Of a stretch of 26,495 nucleotides of DNA, positions 21,249 through 26,495 are shown piece by piece (position 1 is the first letter of the stretch; the number at the start of each line of letters is the position of its first letter). The DNA lies in the NCBI GenBank assembly GCA_003552365.1, contig PUKR01000003.1:1-26495 (forward strand). Reading direction: 5' to 3'. The notes beneath the pieces are model-generated. The model was not told the DNA's origin and ran no database searches. It was given only the letters and a program-made list of their open reading frames with translations. This stretch comes from Syntrophomonadaceae bacterium (lineage in GTDB: Bacteria; Bacillota; Dethiobacteria; DTU022). Both the position numbers and the translations under genes were made by a program.

Positions 21249-22304
21249 ATGTCTGATCGGCAGGAGCGACAGTCTTTTTTTAAAGACAGGTTCCACCTTA
21301 TTCTCATCAGTATCCTGGTTCTCAATACTATTTTGGTGGCCTTAGGCTTGTTGTTCGTTTTGCAGCCTGATACCAGGGAGGATTCTACTATTGCTTACCA
21401 GCAGGACCTGGCAAACAACCTGGCCAGCTTTAACCAAAGGCTGGCCTCGGAGTATAATGTTTTAGATGTTCCTGAAGTTAGGGAGGCGCTTTTTGATTAT
21501 AATTACGAGGTCGGCCTTGCTACAACCAGCGATGAACTAATCCGGGTTATATTTGACCAGGGGCGGCGGGTCCAGGAGACAATCTTTAAAGAAGCAGATT
21601 TAAGGTTGCAGGAAGAAACATTAAGCATCATTAATACTGATGCCAATGTCAGGGATATAACAGATAAAACCCGGTTATTTATAAGGATTGAGAACAATGA
21701 AGCCGGCTTTTATCCGGAGCAGCTGCTCGAGCCAATAACCAGGCAGCAGGTTAAAGAACTGTTGTCGCCGGATTACCATCTTGGCCCTCAACGAATTGAT
21801 ATTGAAATAGAACAGGGAAGAGGCAAGCTGGTGGTTCCCGAAACAGTTGACGAGCAAATGCGGGCATTAACCGAAGACCTTAATTCCCTGCGCCTGCGGC
21901 TTCATGAGGTCAGGGTCCAGGCGGGCTTAGCAGAAATGGTTGGCCCCGGGATCACCCTGAAAGTTTATGATGCCGTTGATTCAGCAGATAGCCCTGCCTT
22001 AGTACATGATGCCGATATCAGGGATATTGTAAATGAACTTTTTAGTGCCGGTGCCCAGGGAGTCAGCGTGGGAAACCAGAGGTTAACTTTAACCAGTGCA
22101 ATCCGCTGCAGTGGGCCCTTGATCATGGTTAATTACCAGCAAATTCCTACTAACCCGGTTACCATCCAGGCAGTGGGCGAACCCGATTTATTAATTAGCG
22201 GGTTGGATGTCATTAAGAGGGAGATGGAAATGAAACGCGGCCTGCATTTTGATATTAATCATTCCGGTTTCATAAAATTGCCCGGTTATTCTATCGAGGA
22301 GTAA
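21249..22304 (+). CDS. DUF881-family membrane-anchored protein with an extra extracytoplasmic region
   Basis: The protein has 351 residues, longer than the 230-270 usual for the family. One membrane helix lies at 16-38. Residues 40-195 form an extra, mainly helical, mildly acidic region. The coiled coil (about 200-222) then leads into the DUF881 core: Val-Gln-Ala-Gly-Leu-Ala-Glu-Met-Val-Gly-Pro-Gly-Ile-Thr-Leu (223-237), Val-His-Asp-Ala-Asp-Ile-Arg-Asp-Ile-Val-Asn-Glu-Leu (252-264), Ala-Gln-Gly-Val-Ser-Val-Gly-Asn-Gln-Arg-Leu-Thr (269-280), and Ile-Gln-Ala-Val-Gly-Glu-Pro. The ATG at 21249 has CGGAGG 9 bases upstream; an in-frame TTG at 21213 lies upstream of the predicted transcription start. 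Members commonly lie near division genes (ftsQ, ftsA), so the location between dgkA and era is unusual. Function is unknown. Confidence 0.88.
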   Translation: MSDRQERQSFFKDRFHLILISILVLNTILVALGLLFVLQPDTREDSTIAYQQDLANNLASFNQRLASEYNVLDVPEVREALFDYNYEVGLATTSDELIRVIFDQGRRVQETIFKEADLRLQEETLSIINTDANVRDITDKTRLFIRIENNEAGFYPEQLLEPITRQQVKELLSPDYHLGPQRIDIEIEQGRGKLVVPETVDEQMRALTEDLNSLRLRLHEVRVQAGLAEMVGPGITLKVYDAVDSADSPALVHDADIRDIVNELFSAGAQGVSVGNQRLTLTSAIRCSGPLIMVNYQQIPTNPVTIQAVGEPDLLISGLDVIKREMEMKRGLHFDINHSGFIKLPGYSIEE

Positions 22305-22350
22305 TCCTCAGTGTAAAGGTGTTCCGGTGTTTTTATTAAGAACAGTTTGG

Positions 22351-22554
22351 TTACGCCAGGTAAGTATAAAGAATTGATATGAGAAAGGTTACCAGGGCTA
22401 CAGCTACCAGAATAATTGGGCCGGGGAGTGTAACGACAAAAATGGCTCCAAAAACCAGGGCAAAAAAAATAATGGTTAGCGCAGTTGCCTTCTTGTCTGG
22501 TCCCGTTGATTGCTGGTGGTTATGATCAGTTTCGTGCTCTGTATGCTGGCTCAT
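22351..22554 (-). CDS. Small His-rich two-helix membrane protein, unknown function
   Basis: The 67-residue protein is on the minus strand between two plus-strand genes. Residues 1-20 are hydrophilic with histidines at 4, 7, 11 and 13; two hydrophobic helices follow (about 23-42 and 46-65), separated by a Leu-Pro-Gly-Pro turn. The ATG at 22554 is chosen because GAGGTG lies 7 bases upstream on the minus strand; a longer reading from 22608 has no such site. A perfect minus-strand TATAAT at 22600-22605 suggests its own promoter. I do not recognise a family. The histidines could bind metal, but such runs also occur without function. Coding status rests on the ribosome binding site, promoter and coherent membrane topology. 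Confidence 0.65.
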   Translation of the reverse strand: MSQHTEHETDHNHQQSTGPDKKATALTIIFFALVFGAIFVVTLPGPIILVAVALVTFLISILYTYLA

Positions 22555-22599
22555 TTTTTCACCTCGTTTAGACAGGTAAATTTCTTTGATTTCTTCTTG

Positions 22600-22628
22600 A
22601 TTATACAATACTTACAGCAATTAGGAAA
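22600..22628 (-). promoter_or_regulatory. Minus-strand promoter candidate for the His-rich protein
   Basis: The minus strand reads TTTCCT, 17 bases, then a perfect TATAAT (22600-22605). The -35 is weak and overlaps the ribosome binding region of era on the other strand, so transcription of the two genes would be divergent and closely packed. Confidence 0.45.
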
Positions 22629-22638
22629 GGAAAAATAA

Positions 22639-23526
22639 ATGTACCGGTCAGGCTTTATCGCAATTATTGGCAGGCCAAATGTTGGCAAATCAACCCTCCT
22701 TAATGCTTTGGTCGGAGAAAAAGTGGCAATTATATCCGAGCGCCCTCAAACTACCAGGAATAAGATCAGGGCGGTCTTGACGAGGGAAGATGCTCAACTT
22801 ATATTTATTGATACTCCGGGGCTACATAAACCCAAGCACAAGCTGGGAACGGAAATGGTTCAAAAAGCGCGCCATACTATCCAGGAAGTTGACCTTGTAT
22901 TTTTTATGGTTGAAGCACACCGCCCGCCCGGTTACGGCGACCGGCAAATTGCACAACTTTTACAAACAGCCAGCAGCCCGGTATTTTTGTTGTTGAATAA
23001 AACTGACCTGGCTGCACCGGATAATTTCCCGGAGTTTAAAAAAATTTATCAAAAGCTGGGACCTTTCAAGCACGAATTTGCCCTGTCCGCCCTGCAGGCA
23101 ATTAACCTGGAACCTTTAATAAATGCTGCAGCAGAGGAACTCCCGGAAGGCCCTCAATTTTATCCTCCGGACATGATCACCGACCAACCCGAGCAGTTCA
23201 TCGTCTCAGAAATAATCAGGGAAAAGATAATCCCGCTTACCAGGCAGGAGATTCCCTTTTCCGTGGCAGTAGTAGTAGAGGAATTGAAGTTTCGTGCAGG
23301 GAGCAATCTTATAGATATCCGGGCAGACATTATCGTTGAAAGAAAATCGCAGGTGGGAATTATTGTGGGCAGAAAAGGGGCAAAGCTTAAAGAGATTGGG
23401 ATAATGGCGCGAAAAGAGCTGGAAGCAATTTTTGGCGAGCAAGTCTTTCTTGATTTGCGAGTAAAAGTAAAAAAAGACTGGCGCGGCAACGAACGTGAGT
23501 TGCGCCGGCTTGGCTATGCAGATTAA
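22639..23526 (+). CDS. era: GTPase Era
   Basis: The 295-residue GTPase binds 16S rRNA and couples 30S assembly with growth. G1 is Gly-Arg-Pro-Asn-Val-Gly-Lys-Ser-Thr at 11-19; the switch region holds Gln-Thr-Thr-Arg-Asn; G3 is Asp-Thr-Pro-Gly; G4 is Asn-Lys-Thr-Asp. The C-terminal KH domain carries Val-Gly-Ile-Ile-Val-Gly-Arg-Lys-Gly-Ala-Lys-Leu-Lys-Glu-Ile-Gly and binds the 3' end of 16S rRNA near the anti-Shine-Dalgarno. AGGAAAGGA upstream of 22639 is its ribosome binding site. It is followed by recO after 23 bases, the standard Firmicutes order. Confidence 0.98.
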   Translation: MYRSGFIAIIGRPNVGKSTLLNALVGEKVAIISERPQTTRNKIRAVLTREDAQLIFIDTPGLHKPKHKLGTEMVQKARHTIQEVDLVFFMVEAHRPPGYGDRQIAQLLQTASSPVFLLLNKTDLAAPDNFPEFKKIYQKLGPFKHEFALSALQAINLEPLINAAAEELPEGPQFYPPDMITDQPEQFIVSEIIREKIIPLTRQEIPFSVAVVVEELKFRAGSNLIDIRADIIVERKSQVGIIVGRKGAKLKEIGIMARKELEAIFGEQVFLDLRVKVKKDWRGNERELRRLGYAD

Positions 23527-23549
23527 ATTATGGGGAGACTGGGTATATT

Positions 23550-24293
23550 ATGGCGCGCAGTTTTAAGGCTGAAGGACTTATTTTGCGAACCCGGCCCCTG
23601 GGTGAAGCAGACAGGTTAATTACCTTGCTCACCTGGGATGAGGGTAAATTTGAAGCGGTTGCCCGGGGGGCCCGTAAAACAAAAAGCCGCCTTGCCGGTG
23701 GAGTCGATTTGTTTACCCATGGGCGTTACAATTTTCACCGCGGCCGGACCTGGCCGATTATTACCGGGCAGGAGACGGTAGAGCATTTTATCCGGTTTCG
23801 TGAAGACCCCGATCTTTACCCTTACGGGCTTTACCTGGCTGAAATAGCCGATCGCCTTATTGTCGGTGAGGGTGCTTATCCTGAAATATGCGATTTAACG
23901 CTCGAAGGCTGGCGCCTGTTAATTGAGAATAAGGACCGGGATTTGCTTTGCAGGGCCTTCGAGTTGAAGCTGGCTCATCATGCGGGTTACAGTCCCTGCC
24001 TGCAGCAATGCGCCGTTTGTGATAAAAAAGAGTTTAAAACAGAGGAGAGAGTGGCTTTTAGCCCTCATGAAGGAGGGCTTGTGTGCAGCCGTTGCTGCGG
24101 TGAGGATGCAATTATAATTGATCCCGGGACGGCGGCTTTGGCCAGCAAATTGCTGGAAGCCCCTCTTTCCCAAACCGGGATAATCCGTCCTTCAGGGCTT
24201 CAGAAGCGGGAATTGAACCTGGTAATCAGTTCATTCCTGGCTTATCACCTTGACCTTGACCGGCTCAAGGCTCGCCCTCTTTTGAAAGAGTAA
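23550..24293 (+). CDS. recO: DNA repair protein RecO
   Basis: The 247-residue recombination mediator loads RecA together with RecR in the RecFOR pathway. The N-terminal OB-fold opens with Lys-Ala-Glu-Gly-Leu-Ile-Leu-Arg-Thr-Arg-Pro-Leu-Gly-Glu-Ala-Asp-Arg-Leu-Ile-Thr, the family signature. The helical domain contains a Cys4-type zinc site (Cys-Leu-Gln-Gln-Cys-Ala-Val-Cys and Cys-Ser-Arg-Cys-Cys). GGGGAG at 23532-23537 is 12 bases from the ATG, a slightly long spacing. It lies between era and a PHP-domain gene; glyQ, usually next in this neighbourhood, follows after two extra genes. Confidence 0.95.
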   Translation: MARSFKAEGLILRTRPLGEADRLITLLTWDEGKFEAVARGARKTKSRLAGGVDLFTHGRYNFHRGRTWPIITGQETVEHFIRFREDPDLYPYGLYLAEIADRLIVGEGAYPEICDLTLEGWRLLIENKDRDLLCRAFELKLAHHAGYSPCLQQCAVCDKKEFKTEERVAFSPHEGGLVCSRCCGEDAIIIDPGTAALASKLLEAPLSQTGIIRPSGLQKRELNLVISSFLAYHLDLDRLKARPLLKE

Positions 24294-24342
24294 ATGAACT
24301 GAATGCATTCAGCCTGGAAAAATGCTTGAAAAGGGGTACCTT

Positions 24343-25086
24343 ATGAATGAATTTAGCCTGAAAGCAGACTTACACGTTCATACTATTGCCAGCGGACATG
24401 CCTACAGTACTGTAGCCGAACTGGCCCGGGAAGCAGCGGCAAAGGGTTTAAAAGCTTTTGCTTTTACCGATCACGGGCCGGCCATGCCCGGAGGCCCGCA
24501 TCGTTACTATTTTGGAAATCTTAGAGTTTTGCCCCATATCATTGAGGGGGTCAAAGTTATCCGCGGAGTTGAGTTAAATATCTTAAACGAAGCAGGAGAG
24601 GTGGACTTGCCACCCCGTTATCTTTCCATGCTAGATTTGGCCTGGGCCGGTCTTCATACTTTATGTTTTGACGGTTCAGGAGAAGGCAGTTACACCAGGG
24701 CCGCTTTAAACGCCTTGAAAAATCCGTACATTGATGGATTGGTGCACCCGGGAAATCCGGATTTTCCCCTCGAAGCGGAAGAAGTTGTGAGGCAGGCGAA
24801 AAAATACAACAAGGTTCTTGAAATTAACAACAGCTCCTTTCATGTCCGTCACGGCAGCTTAGGCCCCTGCCGGCAATTTGCTTCCCTGGCAGTAAAGCAT
24901 GGTGCGATGGTAGTAGTAAACAGTGATGCCCACTTTGCATCCGATATCGGCAGGAGCGAAAAAGCCTTGGAAGTGCTGGCGGAAGCGGGGGTCCCTGAAA
25001 AAATGGTAATAAATTGTTCTATGCAAAAAATCGAGCAGCTGCTGCAGGCGAGGTTGGACAGGATTAAAAATTTGGAGGGCAGGTAA
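24343..25086 (+). CDS. PHP-domain phosphatase, YcdX-like
   Basis: The 247-residue PHP protein is predicted to use three zinc ions to hydrolyse a phosphate ester. Metal motifs in order are Asp-Leu-His-Val-His (about 9-13), Thr-Asp-His-Gly-Pro (about 43-47), a Gly-Val-Glu-Leu-Asn block, Gly-Leu-His, Val-His-Pro-Gly-Asn-Pro, Glu-Ile-Asn-Asn-Ser-Ser-Phe and Ser-Asp-Ala-His. The motif spacing and wording closely follow E. coli YcdX as I remember it, rather than the histidinol phosphatase HisK or the polymerase PHP domain. The ATG at 24343 is preferred to one at 24322 because AGGGG (24332-24336) is 6 bases upstream. The substrate is unknown. It follows recO by 49 bases. Confidence 0.9.
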   Translation: MNEFSLKADLHVHTIASGHAYSTVAELAREAAAKGLKAFAFTDHGPAMPGGPHRYYFGNLRVLPHIIEGVKVIRGVELNILNEAGEVDLPPRYLSMLDLAWAGLHTLCFDGSGEGSYTRAALNALKNPYIDGLVHPGNPDFPLEAEEVVRQAKKYNKVLEINNSSFHVRHGSLGPCRQFASLAVKHGAMVVVNSDAHFASDIGRSEKALEVLAEAGVPEKMVINCSMQKIEQLLQARLDRIKNLEGR

Positions 25087-25090
25087 ATTA

Positions 25091-25121
25091 TTGCCAAATA
25101 CAAGTTTATTAATACTATAAT
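25091..25121 (+). promoter_or_regulatory. Promoter candidate ahead of the flavodoxin gene
   Basis: TTGCCA (25091-25096) and a perfect TATAAT (25116-25121) are 19 bases apart. Both hexamers are good, but the spacing is wider than ideal, so activity may need help. A start near 25128 would give a leader of about 12 bases. Confidence 0.5.
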
Positions 25122-25139
25122 GAGACAGGGAGGGTACAA

Positions 25140-25616
25140 ATGGATATTGGGATCATCGTATATTCCCAAACCGGCAATACAACTTATGTTGCCGGTGAGC
25201 TTAAAAAAGAGCTGACCCAGAAAGGTCACCAGGTAGAGATCGAAAAAATTGAAATTGAAGGGGTAGTTCCGGCCGCAGCAGGAAAGTTTACTGTAAGCAG
25301 TTTTCCCGAGGTCGAGAAGTACGATTTTGTAATCTTTGGTTCGCCTGTCCAGGCTTTTTCCCTTAACCCGGTAATGTCTTTTTACCTGGAAAATTTGTCG
25401 AATCTGCAGGGCAAGGAGGTTGCATTGTATGTAACCAAAAGACTGCCCGTTAAATGGACCGGCGGAACCCAGGCCCTGGGCAAGATGAAAAACTTGATTG
25501 AAGACAGGGGAGGCGAGGTGAAAGCGGCTGCAATGATTTTTTGGTCTGACGGAAAACGCGATCAAATGATTACTCAATTGATAGAAACTGTTAGTAAGGC
25601 GGTAAAATCTAATTAA
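25140..25616 (+). CDS. Flavodoxin-family protein
   Basis: The 158-residue protein has the flavodoxin fold signature for FMN phosphate, Ser-Gln-Thr-Gly-Asn-Thr at 9-14, right after the first beta strand. A Phe-Gly-Ser-Pro-Val-Gln loop near residue 70 matches the second FMN loop. The rest alternates strands and helices as expected. It likely carries electrons between redox enzymes in the cytoplasm, or acts as an FMN-dependent reductase. AGGGAGGG before 25140 supports the ATG. No redox partner gene is adjacent, so the partner is unknown. It lies on the plus strand between the PHP gene and the glyQ leader, with a possible promoter of its own. Confidence 0.85.
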   Translation: MDIGIIVYSQTGNTTYVAGELKKELTQKGHQVEIEKIEIEGVVPAAAGKFTVSSFPEVEKYDFVIFGSPVQAFSLNPVMSFYLENLSNLQGKEVALYVTKRLPVKWTGGTQALGKMKNLIEDRGGEVKAAAMIFWSDGKRDQMITQLIETVSKAVKSN

Positions 25617-25626
25617 GTTGGGATGA

Positions 25627-25641
25627 ACCCTTGACAAGGGT
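25627..25641. repeat. 15-base palindrome overlapping the -35 of the glyQ promoter
   Basis: ACCCTTG-A-CAAGGGT is a perfect inverted repeat with a single central base. It contains the TTGACA of the glyQ promoter. It may be an operator, a read-through hairpin after the flavodoxin gene, or chance. Confidence 0.4.
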
Positions 25642-25659
25642 AAGGGCAGTTGTTAGTAT
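25631..25659 (+). promoter_or_regulatory. Promoter of the glyQ T-box leader
   Basis: Perfect -35 TTGACA (25631-25636), a 17-base spacer and -10 TAGTAT (25654-25659), with extended TG-T. Transcription would start near 25666, just ahead of the T-box stem I. Confidence 0.78.
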
Positions 25660-25665
25660 CTTAAT

Positions 25666-25898
25666 AATTAAATAGCACAAAAAGCAATGAGGGAAAGAAG
25701 TAGCCGGATTAGGACCCTTTAATCCAGGCAGCGAGCCGGGGAAGGTGAAAGCCCGGCGGGAAGTTCGGTGAATGGCGTTCCTGAGCTTTAAAAGAATTAA
25801 GCGGGCTCCGGGTTTTGGCTTGTGGAGTCAAGTAGGGTGGAACCGCGGGAATACCTCCCGTCCCTATGGTTACAATAACCAGGGGAGGGAGGTTTTTT
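25666..25898 (+). ncRNA. Glycine-specific T-box leader
   Basis: The canonical T-box sequence AGGGTGGAACCGCG is present at 25834-25847. Stem I contains the distal GCCGGG/CCCGGC stem (25735-25740 with 25752-25757). The specifier region reads GAAT-GGC (25771-25776), so the codon is GGC for glycine, in accord with glyQ downstream. The T-box can form the antiterminator with the CCTCCCGTCCCT region (up to 25865), which excludes the terminator. Uncharged tRNA-Gly would stabilise read-through and raise glycyl-tRNA synthetase. The leader is a full stem I type with all expected parts in order. Confidence 0.96.
25854..25898 (+). terminator. T-box-controlled intrinsic terminator
   Basis: CCTCCC ... GGGAGG arms close a long stem from 25854 to 25892, with an inner GGTT/AACC stem and a small ACAAT loop, followed by TTTTTT at 25893-25898. 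Its left arm is shared with the antiterminator. Confidence 0.94.
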
Positions 25899-25929
25899 GA
25901 TCTTATTTCAATTAAGCTGTTTACTATAG

Positions 25930-25959
25930 TTAACTCAATACCTGCTAAACTTTTATTAT
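25930..25959 (+). promoter_or_regulatory. Second promoter candidate between the T-box terminator and glyQ
   Basis: TTAACT (25930-25935), an 18-base spacer and TATTAT (25954-25959, 5 of 6). A start near 25966 would coincide with the closing stem of the structured RNA below, and would allow glyQ or a separate small RNA to be made independently of the T-box. Confidence 0.45.
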
Positions 25960-25964
25960 TCTAC

Positions 25965-26188
25965 AGGTTGAGCCGTGCTGAATTTTAGACTGAGGGCATT
26001 GCTAGGAGTGGCAGTAATGGCCATTGAGGCAAAGGTTGTAGCCGGTCGGCCTGCATGGAAGCAGGCCGCTGGGGCCTAAAGCCTTAGATGGCAAGGGCTA
26101 AAGTGCTACCAAAGCGAAAGTCTGCAGCTGAGTTGCTGACATTATCCGAGATGAGCCGGCCCCAGAAAACAATACAACACGGCTAAGC
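25965..26188 (+). ncRNA. Unassigned structured RNA candidate or second leader upstream of glyQ
   Basis: This non-coding stretch folds on itself by eye. AGCCGTG (25971-25977) pairs with CACGGCT (26178-26184) and closes the domain. Inside are a bulged hairpin at 25995-26022, a perfect 8-pair hairpin CGGCCTGC/GCAGGCCG (26047-26068), an 8-pair long-range helix CTGGGGCC (26069-26076) with GGCCCCAG (26158-26165), a hairpin at 26080-26099, and GTC-T-GCA/TGC-T-GAC at 26120-26140. No T-box motif, no terminator T-tract and no tRNA fold is present. I could not match it to the riboswitch classes whose cores I know. It may be a free small RNA, a regulatory leader of glyQ, or both. Confidence 0.55.
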
Positions 26189-26223
26189 AGGCATAAACTT
26201 TTGAATACGAAGGAGGAACTGCC

Positions 26224-26495
26224 TTGGATTTACAAACACTGATGATGAAGTTTCAGGAATTCTGGGCTTCCAGGGGATGCTTGATCTGGCAGCCCTACGA
26301 TGTGGAAAAAGGAGCCGGTACAATGAACCCGGCTACCTTCTTAAAGTCATTGGGGCCGGAACCATGGTCGGTAGGCTACGTTGAGCCTTCAAGAAGGCCT
26401 GCTGACGGGCGCTACGGCGAAAACCCGAACCGCCTTTACCAGCACCTGCAGTACCAGGTGATTATTAAACCCACCCCGGCTGATATTCAAGACCA
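26224..26495 (+). CDS. glyQ: Glycyl-tRNA synthetase alpha subunit (3' end outside window)
   Basis: The visible 90 residues are the N-terminal part of the class II, alpha2beta2-type glycyl-tRNA synthetase alpha chain, which carries the catalytic core. The hallmark sequence Trp-Gln-Pro-Tyr-Asp-Val-Glu-Lys-Gly-Ala-Gly-Thr-Met-Asn-Pro-Ala-Thr is present. It is followed by Gly-Pro-Glu-Pro-Trp, Tyr-Val-Glu-Pro-Ser-Arg-Arg-Pro, Asp-Gly-Arg-Tyr-Gly-Glu-Asn-Pro-Asn-Arg-Leu and Tyr-Gln-His. The start is a TTG at 26224 with AGGAGG (26211-26216) 7 bases upstream; the next in-frame ATG, at 26239, would cut into conserved helix one. glyS is expected just outside the window. Expression is controlled by the glycine T-box 325 bases upstream. 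Confidence 0.97.
   Translation, partial: MDLQTLMMKFQEFWASRGCLIWQPYDVEKGAGTMNPATFLKSLGPEPWSVGYVEPSRRPADGRYGENPNRLYQHLQYQVIIKPTPADIQD

Noticed and set aside
24849..25637. Long open frame (262 codons) on the minus strand across the end of the PHP gene and the flavodoxin gene
   Set aside because: It overlaps two well-supported plus-strand genes, has no recognisable motif and reads as an unusual composition; it is a shadow frame.
25966..26200. Structured stretch as tRNA, SRP RNA, RNase P RNA or tmRNA
   Set aside because: It has no T-loop, no SRP domain IV tetraloop region, no RNase P conserved blocks and no tmRNA ends; the family stays unassigned.
25966..26223. A second T-box
   Set aside because: No AGGGTGGNACCGCG-type sequence and no terminator with a T-tract in this stretch.
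1..26495. CRISPR array, complete mobile element, prophage or toxin-antitoxin pair
   Set aside because: No regularly spaced repeats, transposase, integrase or phage gene is visible; the window is core-genome-like apart from the short repeat at 1131-1178.

Overview
The window reads as one chromosomal stretch of a low-to-mid GC, Gram-positive-type anaerobe, most likely a member of the Clostridia in the broad sense. Supporting this are a perfect CIRCE operator in front of an hrcA-grpE-dnaK-dnaJ operon, a DnaK lacking the insertion typical of Gram-negative DnaK, a glycyl T-box leader, FloA, PgpH (c-di-AMP phosphodiesterase), YlbF, DgkA-type lipid kinase, and the Firmicutes gene order rpsU-yqeY ... 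floA ... phoH-pgpH-ybeY-dgkA ... era-recO ... glyQ. I cannot place it more finely. Very acidic stretches in GrpE, PgpH and other tails would suit an alkaliphile or halophile, but that is speculation.

Layout. Positions 1-600 hold the tail of a DHH/DHHA1-type phosphoesterase. Positions 778-1041 hold a monocistronic cold-shock gene with its terminator. Positions 1042-1348 are intergenic, with a short direct repeat that may be an IS-end remnant and a good promoter. An Fe-S module follows (iscR-iscS-iscU, 1349-3372). The heat-shock operon runs from 3411 to 8576 and continues into rsmE and mtaB (8600-10677). A minus-strand pair (ylbF-HAD, 11808 to 10691) is transcribed convergently to mtaB and divergently from hinT. 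The plus strand then carries hinT-rpsU-yqeY (12021-13092), a membrane/flotillin block (nfeD-floA-small membrane protein-ureohydrolase, 13156-16968), and the phoH-pgpH-ybeY-dgkA block (17117-21163). Next come an unusually long DUF881 protein, a tiny His-rich membrane protein on the minus strand, era, recO, a YcdX-like PHP phosphatase and a flavodoxin. The last 900 bases hold a T-box leader, a second highly structured non-coding stretch, and the start of glyQ.

How the genes fit together. The core theme is protein and RNA quality control plus envelope maintenance: Fe-S assembly under an Rrf2 regulator, the DnaK chaperone cycle under HrcA, rRNA and tRNA modification (RsmE, MtaB), ribosome maturation (YbeY, Era, PhoH), and second-messenger and lipid control (PgpH, DgkA, FloA, NfeD).

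Most of the window is ordinary. The parts that deserve attention are non-coding: a ~220-nt self-closing RNA candidate between the T-box terminator and glyQ (25965-26188), and mutually exclusive RNA helices in the dnaK-dnaJ gap. Several context oddities in the protein genes are also listed: no yqfC-yqfD between floA and phoH, no cdd between dgkA and era, an extended DUF881 protein, and a FloA-linked protein with a conserved-looking C-terminal motif.
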